64,000 bases of DNA from Catonia carolina (GCA_035578175.1 JAQMRL010000008.1:96038416-96102415), one strand, 5' to 3'; shown: positions 21,239 through 33,841, counted from the first letter of the stretch. Program-made: numbers and translations. Notes: generated by a model not told the origin, from the sequence alone.

Positions 21239-22870
21239 TCTATACTTATAAAAGAAGAAGTCCTGACTGACTGATTCATAATCAACGCACAGCCGAAACT
21301 ATAATAGTTACAGACTTGAAATTTGGAAGTTAGCTTTCTTATGTTGTGTAAGCGCGCACTAAGAAAGGATTTTGCAAAATTTTGATTTTAAAGGGCAGAA
21401 ATAGCAAAAATTCCTCCCCACTGATGCGAGGATAAGGAATCAACGCGAAGCGCTACGCTTACGGCTGGTTCTCCAACACACATTTACCCCTTCCATAGGC
21501 ATATTCCATAGCTCACCAGTACTTGTCGTTGCACACTTTCAGACGGTAGGCCTATTTGACAGTCACTGTGATAGCGTCAAAAAAAACCGTTTTATTTAAA
21601 ACCGTTCTTCTCAGAACAAACTATCGTACTACTGTTCTTTAGTCGTTACTCACCGTTCTTCTAAGAACGAATTTTGTTAACTTAAATCAATTATTTAATG
21701 ATAGTGATTTGAAATCCAAGAACACATTTTCAGTAACTAAATATTACTGTTATTATATTGAATGTGGATCTAGGGCGCAGGCCCGAAAAGAGCAGACGGT
21801 ATTTGACAGCCACCAAAACAAAAAATTACAAATTTAGGCTACATATTCAGAATTAAATGATTTGAACGGTCTATTTATAAAAATTTTCAATTATTTCAGT
21901 TTTATTGATTAAATAAATTTGATTGCAAATCTATTATGTAAAATCCTACCAAAGGATTTTGCAAAATTTTGATTTTAAAGTGTAGAAATCGCAAAAATTT
22001 CGTCCCATAAGAAATACACATAGGTAGCCTATACTTATATAGTATATGATTCGTTTAAAACAGTAACAGTCGGCCTACAGCGGATGTTAAAACTCGCATT
22101 TTATTCATAATCGCATTTATAATCTATAGTTATTTTCCCAGAAGTTGAATTGACGTTAACAACGATTTTAATCTATGTTTTACTTTTGTCACTCCGGATG
22201 TTGTACTGTACGTAGTGTTTAATTTTTTGACCTAAACTGGATTAATATTTTAATCAGAAATAATTCCAGAATTGTTGTAATTAGCATAATACTTATACAA
22301 GAAGAAGTCCTGACTAACTGACTGACTGACTGATTCATAATCAACGCACAGCCGAAACTATAATAGGTACAGACTTGAAATTTGCAGGGAACCTTTGTTA
22401 TGTTATGTAGGGGAGCACTAAGAAAGGGTTTCCCAAAATTTTGATTTTAACGGGAGAAATCGCAAAAAAACGACGTCTCCCGTAAGAAATACACAGAGAT
22501 TATATCGGATCTATAGATAAGTTGAATATAATAGAAAAAAAGCCAGAAAATAAAAACAGATGTTTGACAGGTATTCAACAGGTTTGAACACGTTTGACAG
22601 GTTTTGTTCAACGCACTGCGGGAGGTTGGACTGTCTAATTCGTGCATGCTATTGATGAAGATACGGAATTATAATATTTTTTCTATTGTATATAAGTCAT
22701 GAGATAAAAGACAATAACTCGAGTTTTATACTATTGTTAAACATGAAATTTTTCTTGAAATAACAGTCAAAATTGAAAACCTAAATTAAAAGCCTCTAAT
22801 ACTATTTTTAACATAAGATATTTTGTAACCAATAACCTTTGCGCGGGCGAAGCCGCGACGGGGGACGCTA
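21239..22870 (+). mobile_element. Non-autonomous Helitron with A|T target
   Basis: Starts TCTATACTTATAAAAGAAG directly after A (21238). It ends GCGCGGGCGAAGCCGCGACG..GACGCTAG directly before T (22871), with the 3' hairpin CGCGG..CCGCG about 10-20 nt before CTAG. TC start, CTRR end, subterminal hairpin and insertion between A and T are the canonical Helitron marks. The block AAGAAGTCCTGACT..GACTGATTCATAATCAAC, with its downstream TTTTGATTTTAA, recurs at about 22290, and a shorter version lies at 21955-22000. This suggests that a second Helitron copy or an internal duplication is included. No helicase or Rep frame. Confidence 0.85.
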
Positions 22871-23445
22871 GTAATTATATAATTGAAATGATCTCCAAGC
22901 TAGCCTTAACACAATGTTAAGTAACACGAGTTACGCGACTTGTTGCAGCGACCTGTTGACAGACGCACGTGATGCCAGTGAATGTTCCTGTTCAAATCTA
23001 TTTATACTTACGTCAAAAATCCAATTGAAATCATTAATTAATTAAGGTGCTTATTTAAAAAACAAAAATAGTAACAGTTTTTCCTTTTTACGTAATCAAT
23101 AAAACACTCTACTACGATTTAAAACTTAACAATAGTACAAGAATTAATCGCATCCTTCTACAACAAGTTTCGCAATCGACTAGTAGGTAACAACCTCAAC
23201 CAGATGGCCCGTGATTTAGCTGTAAGGAACACCCCGACCGTACGACGACGACTGAAGTAAAAATGCAGCAAGGACCTCTTGGTCTGAATAACGGATAACA
23301 ACCAGAGTCCTATTCGGGGAATGTACCCCTGCATACGTCTTCTCCTGGTAATAAAATTGCCTACCACTCGCTAAATAACACCTTTTTATATCATTTAAGG
23401 AAATGGTTCCGCTCAGCCACAGTACCATACCCAATTTTTAAAACA
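22871..23445. other. Unassigned stretch between Helitron and Helentron-like copy
   Basis: Less AT-rich at 23150-23400, but neither strand gives a protein I recognise, and no repeat ends are visible. Confidence 0.4.
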
Positions 23446-24370
23446 AAAATCTGGTGTGAAACACTCACACAAACTTTCTCTTGCTAATGCAAATAATTAA
23501 CAATATAACCTAACATTAGAAATAAAAAAATGCTTACGTCAAAAAATATAACCTTATTTTAATCATGAGTGAAAGACGCAAAATAAAAATCTACCTGTTC
23601 GGCTATAAAATACGAAAAATCACTTATTCACGCTAAACTAGGCTCTGTAGAGAAAAATGCTCTAAATAAAAGTTGTAGATCGTTTTATTTTCTATAAATA
23701 TTATTATATACGTTTTTGTCGCAAAATGCATACTAAGGCAGAATCTTAAAATTCGAATTTTTACACGTTTTCGTGAGAAAAAACAGAAAATTGCTAATTA
23801 CCGCTAAACTGAGCATTGTACCAAAAAATGTTTGAAATAAAAGTTGTAGGTTTTTTAATTGTCTACAACTTTTATTATGTAGTACATTTTTCCACTAAAA
23901 TGCATATTAAAGGATCAATCTTTAAAAAAAACAATTTTTTTTCGTGAAAACAGCCTCTCCAAGAATTTCAGCAGACATGACGCCTACCCTATCTTGTAGA
24001 GCATAAAAATTTAGTAAACGTGCCGATTTTTAAAAAAATCGTAGTATCTTTCTTTGAGAAAATTGCAAAAAAGTGAAAAATTACAAGAATAAACTACTAC
24101 TTCCGGTTGACCGATTTTGATGAAAATGTTCGTGTCGGGTCCGGTAGTGTTGTCTAACTTAAGTTTCAAGTTTCAAGTTCGTACGATGTTCCGTTCTTGA
24201 GATATTCTGTATACACACAAACACACACAGAGACCAATCGCTAAAAACATGTTTTTTTGGGTTCAGGAGGTCTGAAAACGTGTAGTTCCGGTGAAAACTC
24301 GATTTCGAAAAACCGACATGAAAAGAATACTTTACTTCCTATATATTCATATAGGCAAGAGAAAGTAAAA
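23446..24370 (-). mobile_element. Helentron-like repeat (family H), full length
   Basis: On the minus strand the element starts TTTTACTTTCTCTTGCC. It has an AT-rich interior with a CA/GT run near 24215, then two internal hairpins built on AAAAGTTGTAG..CTACAACTTTT. It ends GGCAAGAGAAAGT-like (here TTAGCAAGAGAAAGT), followed by the hairpin GTGTGAGTGTTTCACAC and CAGATTTTT. Short subterminal inverted repeats, an internal microsatellite, a 3' hairpin and T-rich target flanks match non-autonomous Helentrons (HINE/DINE-1 type). That class assignment is inference. Confidence 0.75.
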
Positions 24371-25114
24371 AGTAAAAGTTAATAAATAAGAAATAAAATT
24401 TAAAAGAAATTTATAAAATTAATGATTGAAATGTGTTGCAGTTACATACAATAATATGCTAGTCCTTAATACTTTAAATGCTTTGTGCGCGCTCTACTGA
24501 CTGTTCAGATGACAAAACCATAGCAAAATTCGTCCCTAAAGTGTCTAAGAGCGTAACGTTTCAAAAAAATTACTGTTGCCTGACCTTGTTTCAATTTTTC
24601 AGCTAATCCAAAACACTCGTTTTATGAAAGATGAAAACACATTCTTTCATGAATTCCAAAAGAAAAGCCGCAAGATGTTAGCATCTCTAGAGATCTTGCC
24701 AAAATTGTTGAATCATGTGTTTGGGTCCCGACTCGCCTACCCACGTTGAAGACATATTTTACATTAAAATGATTAATTTTATGAAGTTCATTATTAAAAA
24801 AAAATTTTAATTACAATTGATTTTTTTACGATTTTGAAATATATTTTTATCAGTGTGGAAATTTCGGTGACTTGTACCGGAAAAAGAAATTAATGTCAAT
24901 GTAAAATAATTTAGATAATTCAATACTGAAAAGAAATTTAATTTTTACAGATGATATTTTACTGAAGATCTGTCAAGTTTTACAGTCAGTATCAAAATTA
25001 CATACAAGAAAATATGCATATTCTTAGTAAATATAAATTCTTTCGTGAAATACCCAATTTTTGTAATATTCTATTTTGAATCTGGCACAATGTTTTAACA
25101 TAATTAATTGTGGC
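24371..25114. other. AT-rich stretch, nothing recognised
   Basis: No supported feature between the Helentron-like copy and the SINE at 25115. Confidence 0.5.
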
Positions 25115-25270
25115 CACCCCTGTAGCGTAGCGGTAAGGCGCTAGCCTACCACGCGGAGATCCCGGGTTCGATTCCAGGTCAGGGTCTGGAAATTTTCACA
25201 AGGTAAAACCCACTGTTCATATCCCACCGTAGTCGATAATGGCCGTTCTGTTGATGCGAATTTAAATTAA
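25115..25270 (+). mobile_element. tRNA-derived SINE, family D
   Basis: The best-preserved head in the window: A box TGTAGCGTAGCGGTAAGG and B box GGGTTCGATTCC, then GGTCAGGGTCTGGAAATTTT, GTAAAACCCACTGTT, GTAGTCGATAATGGCC and a tail CTGTTGATGCGAATTTAAAT. The 3' tail resembles that of family C. Confidence 0.8.
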
Positions 25271-26070
25271 ATAATACATAAAAAACAAATAGTAAAAATG
25301 ATGTGATAATATGCAAAAAAGAAACATTTTTGTGAAAGTTTAACTAAATCTTGAATAAAAGATCCATAAATATCATTGTGAAATAGTTTAATCAAATGTT
25401 TTATTTAGATCTTAATTTTTAATTACTAATTTTGTACCGCAGATTCAACAAAAATATTCTTTCTTTAATTTTAATAATAAAATATCTTAACGTTTTGTAT
25501 TTACTCACTGAACTACTTTATATAAGTTTTTAATATTAAAACTTTGATCCTTTCGCTGTATCTTTTTTCTATTGACCTATTTTACTTTTGTGAACGACAG
25601 TTTTTACATATTGTCAATAGTCTCTAGAATCCCGTTTCTTTATACTTAATGTACATATTGATAATGTAAAGATTTTACAGAACAGTTTTTTTTAAGTTTA
25701 TACTCAGATATCCGAGTATGCGGATTTTTATGAAGAATGGTAGATGAAGACGAGCAATAAAACATGACAGACCTGACCGGGAATCAAATCAGGGTGCTGC
25801 GGCATATTAGTCTGGTATGAAATTTGCATTTTCTGTTTGGGAGAGGGATAGTTGACATCCCTTAGCCACCTTCATCGCTACATGATTGATACTTTAATAT
25901 CTGTATTTTAAACATTTGTAATTACTAGTCCTCGGATCGACATGCACTTTTTTGAAATACATTATATTTATAAAATGTTTTAAATAATGAATACGCTAAT
26001 CAAATCATAATTTAATCACTTTAACCGTAATCATCACATTTAAAAAAATTGAAGTTTTAAATAAATAAAT
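25271..26070. other. AT-rich stretch with a minus-strand tRNA-like remnant
   Basis: At 25739-25870 the minus strand reads GGTGGCTAAGGG..TGTC and, about 70 bp later, GATTTGATTCCCGGTCAGG. These are A- and B-box-like parts of another degraded tRNA-headed SINE. The rest is AT-rich and unassigned. Confidence 0.4.
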
Positions 26071-26074
26071 TATG

Positions 26075-26816
26075 TTAATTGCATAAAATAATCAAAGGTT
26101 TTTCCAAATTTTCCGCTTTGTAGCTCCGTCTTTTGTCAGACAGGACGTTGTTCATTGCTGAAAAGGAGCGTTTAGCATCACATGAAACAAATTAGTAGGA
26201 ATTTCAGAGCTGAAATTGCTAGGGGGTCACTAATTTTCATTTCCATTTCATCCGCAAGCTCTCTCTTCAAAATTCTTGAAACATCCTGAGCTGCCTTCCA
26301 TCCTGGGTTTCTTTCTAACACAGTGTCCAATTTGTTTCTCAACTTTTCGCCGACAGGTCCTCCCCATTCTTTACTTTTTTCTTTTAACCTATCAATGAGG
26401 CCAACTGAATCACATAGGTTCATTCCTTTTGATTCTAATACTGTAATTAAATCGGGAATGAATCCGAAATTGGAATGAACATAAGCAAGTTGTTAAACCA
26501 CTGAAGACCTGGTTAGTGCAGCATTAGCTTGAACTATTGCTTGGTTCTCTGATTCATCAAAACTTCCAATCATTTCCTTCACTTTTTCATGGTGTTCAGC
26601 AAAGTAATTGGCTGCAGATATCCAAGTACCCCATCTTGTGATTATAGGTTGAGGTGGGAGAGGAACGTTAGGATAAGCATTCTTGAATGCCCTTATTCTG
26701 CTCGGTGCCTTCATAAATACTTTTGTTTTATATAAGTTTTCTGGAAATTTGTCTAAAATATGCTTAAAATATGAAAAAATACCACAAATATGCAAAAGGA
26801 TCCGAAATATGCACAA
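26075..26816 (-). pseudogene. hAT-type transposase C-terminal pseudogene
   Basis: The minus strand reads FMKAPSRIRAF, PLPPQPIITRWGTWISAANY and EHHEKVKEMI, then a stop codon where Gln is expected (near 26491). It continues in the same frame QLAYVHSNFGFIPDLI through NLCDSVGLIDRLKE to ILKRELADEM. After a frame change at about 26190 comes DAKRSFSAMNNVLSDKRRSY and ENLEKPLIILCN, ending at TAA 26075-26077. The TRWGTW motif and the RSFS..N..LSDKR block are those of the hAT RNase H-like region and the C-terminal hATC dimerisation domain. The catalytic N-terminal part and zinc finger are missing and no TIRs are visible. One stop and one frame change make it a recent-looking but dead fragment. Confidence 0.85.
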
Positions 26817-26819
26817 ATA

Positions 26820-28128
26820 TTCAAAATAAAATTGGGGTTTTTTGGTCGTAAATCATTCAAAAACACTCAAAACGAATTATAAACTTATTTAAGAACTTAA
26901 AAAAAGATATACAAAATCCGAGCACTAGTAATTATTGTGATGTAACCTTTTGATTCTAATCACTTAATGTACGTAGCCTACTTTTAGTGCAGCATCATTT
27001 TTATAATGAACAGTGTGATAAATAAATAAAATTACGGAAGTAGAACATAAATGTATTTGTGCAAAATTTAAGATTTTGTTAGTCACTTTGAACTTCAGTG
27101 TAAATTATAAGAATACTCCTAAAATACTTCTGAGGTTTGTAAAGATGAAAAAGTATGAGTTTTGATTCAACAGCACAGTTGGTTTCAACGCACCAAACGC
27201 ACGAGAGTTGGCAGATGATATGAGAGGCCTACTTCTCTATTGTGCGAATTATGTCTTAGAAATCCTTTTGTTAAGACCAATGGAAGTGGTTCTATTATTT
27301 TCAGTGATAAATATAAAGGTACGTGAAGACTCGTAAAGGTGTTACCTACACAATTTACGTTTCATGTGAAGTAGTTTAAATTATGAGCTAGATTTTCACA
27401 AACAATCTACGGTTCTATTCTTCGTTGGTTATAACACTGCAGAATGAGTTTTTAAATACGAAAATAAAATTTACTTTTGGCTATTCCGTACAACAGTGAA
27501 GTTTAAATTGATTGATTTATTTAATACGAAAGTACATGATAATTCCGTCAGACCGAATCGACAGAAACAGTTAAATAACTTTTGTTTTTAATGTTACGTA
27601 AACAAAGCAACAATCTAATTTAACATAATTAACTAACTTAATTTTTAATATAACATGCCCTTCGGGCAAGCTCAGTCAGTCAGCTGGTATAAAGTCGCTA
27701 TTATTTTTTAAGTAACACCGGTTGGGCAAGCGACTTTGTAAGGTGACCAGCGGACAGCCATCCGTGAACAAACTCCACTGGGGTTCCCTGTTCAACAATT
27801 CATGCCGAATCACATCAAAAAAATACAGCGAAAAGCAGCGATCAAATTGGGTAGTTGTCAATAAAACACAGTTCCCGATAACAAATAATAGCTAAAAAAA
27901 AATAATATAACATAAAAATACTGTAAGAAAAATCTTACTATTCTTATAAAATATTAATAAATGTAAAAAATATGTCGGCATTCCAAAAACAAAATTAAAA
28001 AAATATATTTTAGAAGTGCGACCAAAATAATACAATAAAACGACACTTAAAATGTTTTACAATAAATAATTTTTTTTCTATATAAATGTTATACAAATTT
28101 AAGATGTATGTAACTATAACAGTAATAT
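26820..28128. other. AT-rich stretch, nothing recognised
   Basis: The stretch 27655-27860 is less AT-rich and open on the minus strand for about 60 codons, but I do not recognise the peptide. It has no start context or repeat ends to support a gene. Confidence 0.4.
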
Positions 28129-28140
28129 AAATATAGTATT

Positions 28141-28536
28141 TTTGTTGTTTATGTCTACAACCGAAGGCTGGTTTAAATCTCTAGAGGTTTTACTAAGTAA
28201 AACGAGGAGTGAGGTAGTTTACCATGCCTTCCTAACTGAATACAAAGTAGCCTACCCTTATCAGCATGCCAGGTCCGCCGAAAAGCATCTACTTTGCATC
28301 CTGCAAATGACACATTCACTTCATTCACCACAGGGTCTGGCTGTATAATGAAATTCATTACTTTCAGAGGAGATAACTCTGTCTAGTGTCTTTTACACCT
28401 CTACCTCTTCTGTTATTAAATAGTTCAATCATATAATTGACTGACCACGTAATAAGAAACAGAACTATTTTTGTAGCCCTAGAACTAGCAGATCAAGTGC
28501 AAATAATTTAACACTCCACCTGCCTGTTATGGGCGA
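28141..28536 (-). mobile_element. Family A copy with perfect 12-bp target duplication
   Basis: Full-length minus copy from the tail (TTTGTTGTTTATG on plus, a degraded AAC tail) to CACCTGCCTGTTATGGGC. It is flanked by AAATATAGTATT at 28129-28140 and 28537-28548. The conserved frame is present (ATG at 28358 on minus) but altered in the middle (KGRLLCIQLG in place of the usual KRTFPLSEEG), apparently by compensating indels. Confidence 0.9.
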
Positions 28537-28548
28537 AAATATAGTATT

Positions 28549-28724
28549 ATAATAGCTAATATACTCTAAGTAAAAATATAAATTATATTAGTAAGTATAA
28601 TAAAACATTTTACTGAACAATATCATAGGCTAATAATTTATACTTTATTTCATATTAAATTTAATTTTTAATGTTATACAAGTGAGTCAACCTCATATTT
28701 TATTTTAATATTATATAGGGATCT
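28549..28724. other. Spacer between two inverted family A copies
   Basis: AT-rich, about 175 bp. The 5' ends of the flanking family A copies face each other across it. Confidence 0.6.
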
Positions 28725-29125
28725 TTTTGCCTATAACAGGCAGGTGGAGTGTTAAATTATTTACTCTTGATCTGCTAGTTTCAGGGCTACAAGTAGTTCT
28801 GTTTCTTATCACATAGTCAGCCAACTATATGACTGAAGCATTTAAGAATAGAAGAGGTAGTGGTGTAAAATACACTAGTCAGAGTTATCTTCTATGAGAG
28901 TAATGCATTTCATTATACATCCAGAATCTGTGGTGAATAAAGTGAAGGTATCATTTGAAGGGTGGAAAATTGATGCTTTTCGGAGGCCCTGGCATACTGG
29001 TAAGCATACTTTTCCACTCAGTGAGGAAGGCATTGTAAACCACCTTACTCCTCGTTTTACTTAGTAAAGCCTCAGCAGGTTCAAACCAGTCTTTCGGATG
29101 ATGACCTAAACAACAACAGTTAATA
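28725..29125 (+). mobile_element. Family A copy, full length, diverged
   Basis: From CCTATAACAGGCAGGTGGAG to GTTCAAACCAGTCTTTCGG and AACAACAACAG. It forms a head-to-head inverted pair with the copy at 28141-28536. No target duplication was detected. Confidence 0.85.
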
Positions 29126-29384
29126 GGCGTAACGTCCAACATTCATTATTTAATGAATAATAAATTCAGTCAGTACAGTTAACTCCGCCCCATCGGCAGT
29201 TTTTGTAGTAAATCTTGAAAACAAATATAGTACTGAACAAGTACTGTATCATTTTTATATTATTTCAAGAATGGTTTATCAAGATGTACAGTATTATCTT
29301 AATTTTGAATTTAAATAGAAAACTTAAATTCAAAAATTTTTATCAAAAATATTAATATTATTACACATTGAAGCGAGTAATGTT

Positions 29385-29600
29385 CATCTTTTCTCATCTT
29401 TTTCTTGTCTCCTCCGCATCTTTCTCTCTCTCTCGTCCTCTATGACCTATTACCACCCATACCCTCTTTGTTGCCTACTCTCCTCTCTCGCTTCCTCATT
29501 CCACTCTCCTTCACCATGAACCCAACTCGCCTTCCACTTTTACAGTCATCCCTTCCTCCTTCTTCACTTTTCCGCTTTTCCACTCCCACATAATTTCAGT
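29385..29600. repeat. Polypyrimidine-rich tract on plus strand
   Basis: About 200 bp of mostly C and T with repeated TCTCTC, CTTCC and CCTCCTTC words in a window that is otherwise A+T-rich on both strands. The bias leaves the plus strand open for 62 codons, but composition alone explains that. It could form triplex or serve as a long pyrimidine tract. Confidence 0.6.
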
Positions 29601-31239
29601 CAAACGTTTTCCCATTCAACCTTCAAGCCTAGAATTACTATAGTTTCATCTATGGTTATTTCTTTAAACTATCAAATAAATGTGGATAATGATCACTAAA
29701 CTTTTTATACTATCTTGGTTTTAAAAAGTTACAGCACCGTTGAGGATTTTATCTTGTGGTCCTTTTTAGACTAAAACCTTCTGTTGTGCGTTACATGTTT
29801 TGGTGTTGGATTAAGTTACAATCCTTGCCCTTTAAGGGTACCCGGAACGAAAAAAATTGAACATTTTTGGTTTTTTGCAAATTATTAAAATTCAAAATTT
29901 TCTGCATCCATAGCTATAATTTGTTGGGGGTTTTGCAGTTTTATTTTTTAGTTAAAAATATATTGAATCCTTACGTTATTTTTTAAACGTTACCAGGTGT
30001 ATAACATCTCTATTTTATTGATTGACAACAGATAAATACATAATTTTTTTTATTTCGTGCGATATTTTTGATTTAAAACTTTATGTTAGCACCAGACCAC
30101 CTGACAACGCTGGCAAACGATCTGAAACATGTCTAAACGTCTAAACGTGTGATGTCTAAACGTGTGAAACAGCAGGTTAAGGTTTTGTGGCCTCCTACAA
30201 TTGTTTTCCAAATTACCATACTGGTTTGAATAAAAAATAGCTTGTTGTTAAGCGATAACTCTGAATTTCGTTCAATTGATCAAAATTCTAGTTAAAATGT
30301 TTTGTCTAGACTAGTTTTATTTTAGATTGTGTGTGAGATTGTGGGTTGTCCAGTAGGTTGGTTATATTTTGTAACCGTCAATTCAGAACAGTAACTATTA
30401 TAAAAACCAAGTCCAGAAATGTTTAATATTTATAGTTTTTTTGTTATTCAAATTTATCTTCTTAGACATTTAAATACAGATAATCCTGAAAAATTTACAT
30501 ACGTTATGATAATTTTTTTTTAATATCAGTTTGATGTAGGAGTCACTCTATTGCATAAGCTGAAAGTTGTACAGAAATCTGCAATATTTTAAAGAAAATG
30601 TATTAAGAATAAAATATGGGTCAAAAACATCAATATGGTTATAGGAACAATGGGTTATGGTTATAGGTTATGATCTATGAACGAAATACTTTATTCCGGG
30701 TTGAAGTTAAAAAGGAGATAAGATAAGGAGATTTCGTACACCATTTATTTTAAACGTTACGTAAAGTTCAATTTTCTTTAGTTTTTAACAACAAAATTAT
30801 AAAAATATTACTTTACTGCAATCTCTGAAAAAATTGACATTTTCTTTCATAAATTATCCTTATTCGCTTCATTGAATTGTCAGACAAGACAAATGTATTT
30901 TATTTTAAAAGTTAAAAATATATCTTTTTTTAAGTTAACTTGTAAAGATAACTTAAAACAAATTTATCTACTGATGATTTGTTTCTACACGCTATTGGAT
31001 TATGTAAGAAAAATGAACATAAATTAATTTAATTGTTCTATTCATTTTTCTTGTTCATTTTTCGTTGAAGATACCGGTTCTCTACTTTTCTCTCATTTTT
31101 ACGACACGAAACAGTACAAATTGTGTTTTGGGTAAAATACTAGGCACTTCCGAGAAATTCTGTGTGGGAGTTACTATCGTTAATAACGAAATTGATTTAA
31201 TTACCAGTATTGTTGGACAACAATTTATCTTAATTAGTG
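29601..31239. other. AT-rich stretch, nothing recognised
   Basis: About 1.6 kb without coding pattern or repeat ends. Confidence 0.5.
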
Positions 31240-31779
31240 GTGCTATAGCAAAGTGCTATAGAAAAACATGTTTGAAATAAAAGTGGTAGGTGTTTAAAAC
31301 TCCTACACTTTTATATAGCCTACATGCTTTTGACTTAGAAGAGATTTTAAATATATTATGCAATCTTCAAAACCTCATTTTTTACCATTAAATCACAGCG
31401 TTAATAATTTCAGCAGCCATGGCGCTTAAGCTTAAAAAATGTACTAAATAAGGCGAGTTTTTAAAAAATTGTAGGAGCTGATTTTGAGAAAATGACAAAA
31501 AATTAAAACATTGCACGATTAAATTATTACTCCCGGTTGACCAATTTTGATGAAAATATTCAAGTCCGGTCTCCATATGGTTTCAAGTTTAAACTTCGTG
31601 CAATACTCCGTTCTTGAGGTATTTTGTTCATACACACAAGAAGCAATCGCTAAAAACATGTTTCTTTTGGTTCAGGATGCCTGAAAACCTGTATTGCAAG
31701 TGAAAACTAATTTCGAATCAACGTGGAAACAATACGTTCTTTTTCTATACTACATTTATATATAGTAAGAGAAAGTATT
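31240..31779 (-). mobile_element. Family H (Helentron-like) fragment
   Basis: Minus copy with the 5' terminus CTTTCTCTTACTATATATAA, a lost GT run and the CAAGAACGGAGTATTGCACG-type block. It ends just past the internal hairpin GAAATAAAAGTGGTAGG..CCTACACTTTTAT. The 3' half with the terminal hairpin is missing. More diverged than the other copies. Confidence 0.7.
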
Positions 31780-31812
31780 TTGTTGATAAGAAAACTGATA
31801 TATATTTATATA

Positions 31813-32565
31813 ACAGTGAAACTTCTACTAACGGACATTTCCTAATGCGGACAATTTTAAAAGTCCCGGCATTTTCCCGTAGGACGCAATACTAAAATAT
31901 TTCCTAATAACGAACCTTCCACATAACGGACGCGGACACTTAATTTGTATGGTTTTGAAATATCAATTTCTGGAAAGCGGACAAAACTTGTCCATAACAA
32001 ATGTTAGTACAATGTATGCAATACATTGCATTTCCAAAAACTGACGGATTAATCATAGACAGCATAACATATGATTGGTTTTGTAGAGCGTGTGCAAATT
32101 CATTACCATTATCCGGGTCGATAATTCGTGAAAAAAAGTTATAAGTAGCCAAATATAGGTATTGTGTATATTGTGTAATCAACTTTATGTATAATCCTGG
32201 AATACAAACATAAAAATATAATATGCATGCATAACATGCATGCATATTTTTTATATTACATAATTGGATATCACGTTTCTATTTTGGTGATTTTATATAC
32301 ATGTACTTTTTCATGTTTTTTTTTACTAATTACAAATTTTTTACTAATTATAAATTTACTATACTTATGTATTAAATAATTTTTTTCATTGCATCAACGA
32401 ACATAGTGTATATTTTATATTATATTCTTGTTAAATACGTTACATTACGCAATACATAATATAAATACAGAAAAATGTACAGATACATATTTCTCATTAG
32501 CGGACACTTCTTAATAGCGGACAAATTTTTTTGTCCGGCGAATGTCCGTTTTTCAGAATTTGACT
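31813..32565. mobile_element. pogo-like non-autonomous TIR element
   Basis: The left end reads CAGTGAAACTTCTACTAACG then GACATTTC. The right end, reverse-complemented, reads TAGTCAAATTCTGAAAAACG then GACATTCGC. The ends share AGTSAAA, TTCT and AACGGACATT, and TA-rich targets flank both. Repeated GCGGAC motifs lie inside each end. pogo/Tigger elements begin with CAGT next to TA and carry GGACA-type subterminal repeats. No transposase frame. A 24-bp dyad of ATGCATGC words sits at 32223-32246. Confidence 0.65.
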
Positions 32566-32855
32566 ATATAAGAAATTGAGAAAAAAATTTACAGATATTC
32601 GTCTGTATGTGTAATTATTATTTATTTTGCTGTTAAAAGACTAATTGTCTGAAGTACGTACAATTTAACAATTTAATTTCTTACTTCCATCGACAATAAT
32701 TATTGTATTACTACCTTTAAATTCCTAAAATTAATGGTAGACCTTATTATTCAAGTCAGAGATTTAAAACAACAACATTCTACAAAATTTTCTGAAACGA
32801 ATTTGAAAGAATCCCTTATTTACATCGGTTAAATTAAATAATTGGTTTACAATAC
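32566..32855. other. AT-rich spacer
   Basis: Nothing recognised. Confidence 0.5.
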
Positions 32856-33841
32856 AAAAAATCTGGTGTGAAACACTCACACAACTTTCTCTTGCCAATG
32901 CAAATAATTAATAATAAACCTAATATTATTAATAAAATATTAGAAATAAACAAAAACTAACCTCAAAAACATAACCTTATTTTAATCATGAGTGAAACAC
33001 GCTAAATGAAAATCGAACTCAGTTTGGCTTAAAAATACAGAAAATCACTCTTTCACGCTAAAATAGGCTCTGTTGTGAAAAATGCTTTAAATAAAAGTTG
33101 TAGATCTTTTTATTTTCTATAAAATTTATTATATACTATTTTGTCGTAAAACGCATTCTAAGGCCGAAATCTTAAAAAATCGATTTTTCACACGTTTTTG
33201 TGAGAAAAAATCAGAAAATTGCTAATTACTGCTAAACTAAGCGTTATACAAAAAAATGTTTGAAATAAAAGTTGTAGGATTTTAAATTCTCTACAATTTT
33301 TATTACATAAATTGTTGCGCTAAAATGCATATTAAAGCCGTATTCTTAAAAAAACAACGTTTTCACGAGAAAACACCCTCACCAAGTATTTCAGCAAACA
33401 TGGCGCCTACCCTATCTTATAGAGAATAAAAAGTTGAGTAAATAGGCGATTTTTAAAAAAATCGTAGCACCAGTTTTTGAGAAAATTGCAAAAAAGTGAA
33501 AAATTACACGAATAAACTACTACTTCCGGTTGACCAATTTTAATGAAAATGTTTGTGTTGGGTCCAGTAGTGGTATGTAACTTAGGTTTCAAGTTTCAAG
33601 TTCGTACGATGTTCCGTTGACGAGATATTCTGTTCACACACACACACACACACAGACACACAGACACACAGACACACAGATACAGACACAGACACACACA
33701 CAGACCAATCGCTAAAAACATGTTTTTTGGGTTCAGGGGGTCTGAAAACGTATAGATCCGGTGAAAACTCGATTTCGAAAAATCGACATGAAAACAATAC
33801 TTTCCTTCCTATATATTCATATAGGCAAGGGAAAGTAAAAA
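32856..33841 (-). mobile_element. Family H (Helentron-like) copy, full length
   Basis: Minus copy with both termini: AAAAAATCTGGTGTGAAACA (3' hairpin side, with TTTCTCTTGCC inside) and GGCAAGGGAAAGTAAAA (5' side). The internal (CA)n run lies at about 33635-33700. The next copy starts 315 bp away in the opposite orientation. Confidence 0.8.

Noticed and set aside
27655..27860. A 61-codon minus-strand frame with SLFTDGCPLVTLQS
   Set aside because: The Asp-Gly-Cys-Pro resemblance to the DUF7869 DGCPG motif is only four residues, and no other block of that domain is nearby.
29405..29593. A 62-codon Pro/Ser/Leu-rich plus-strand frame
   Set aside because: Explained by the polypyrimidine composition, which lacks stop codons.
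33582..33797. A 71-codon minus-strand frame rich in Cys, Val and Ser (also at 62649-62840)
   Set aside because: Produced by the GT/CA microsatellite inside family H; variable between copies.
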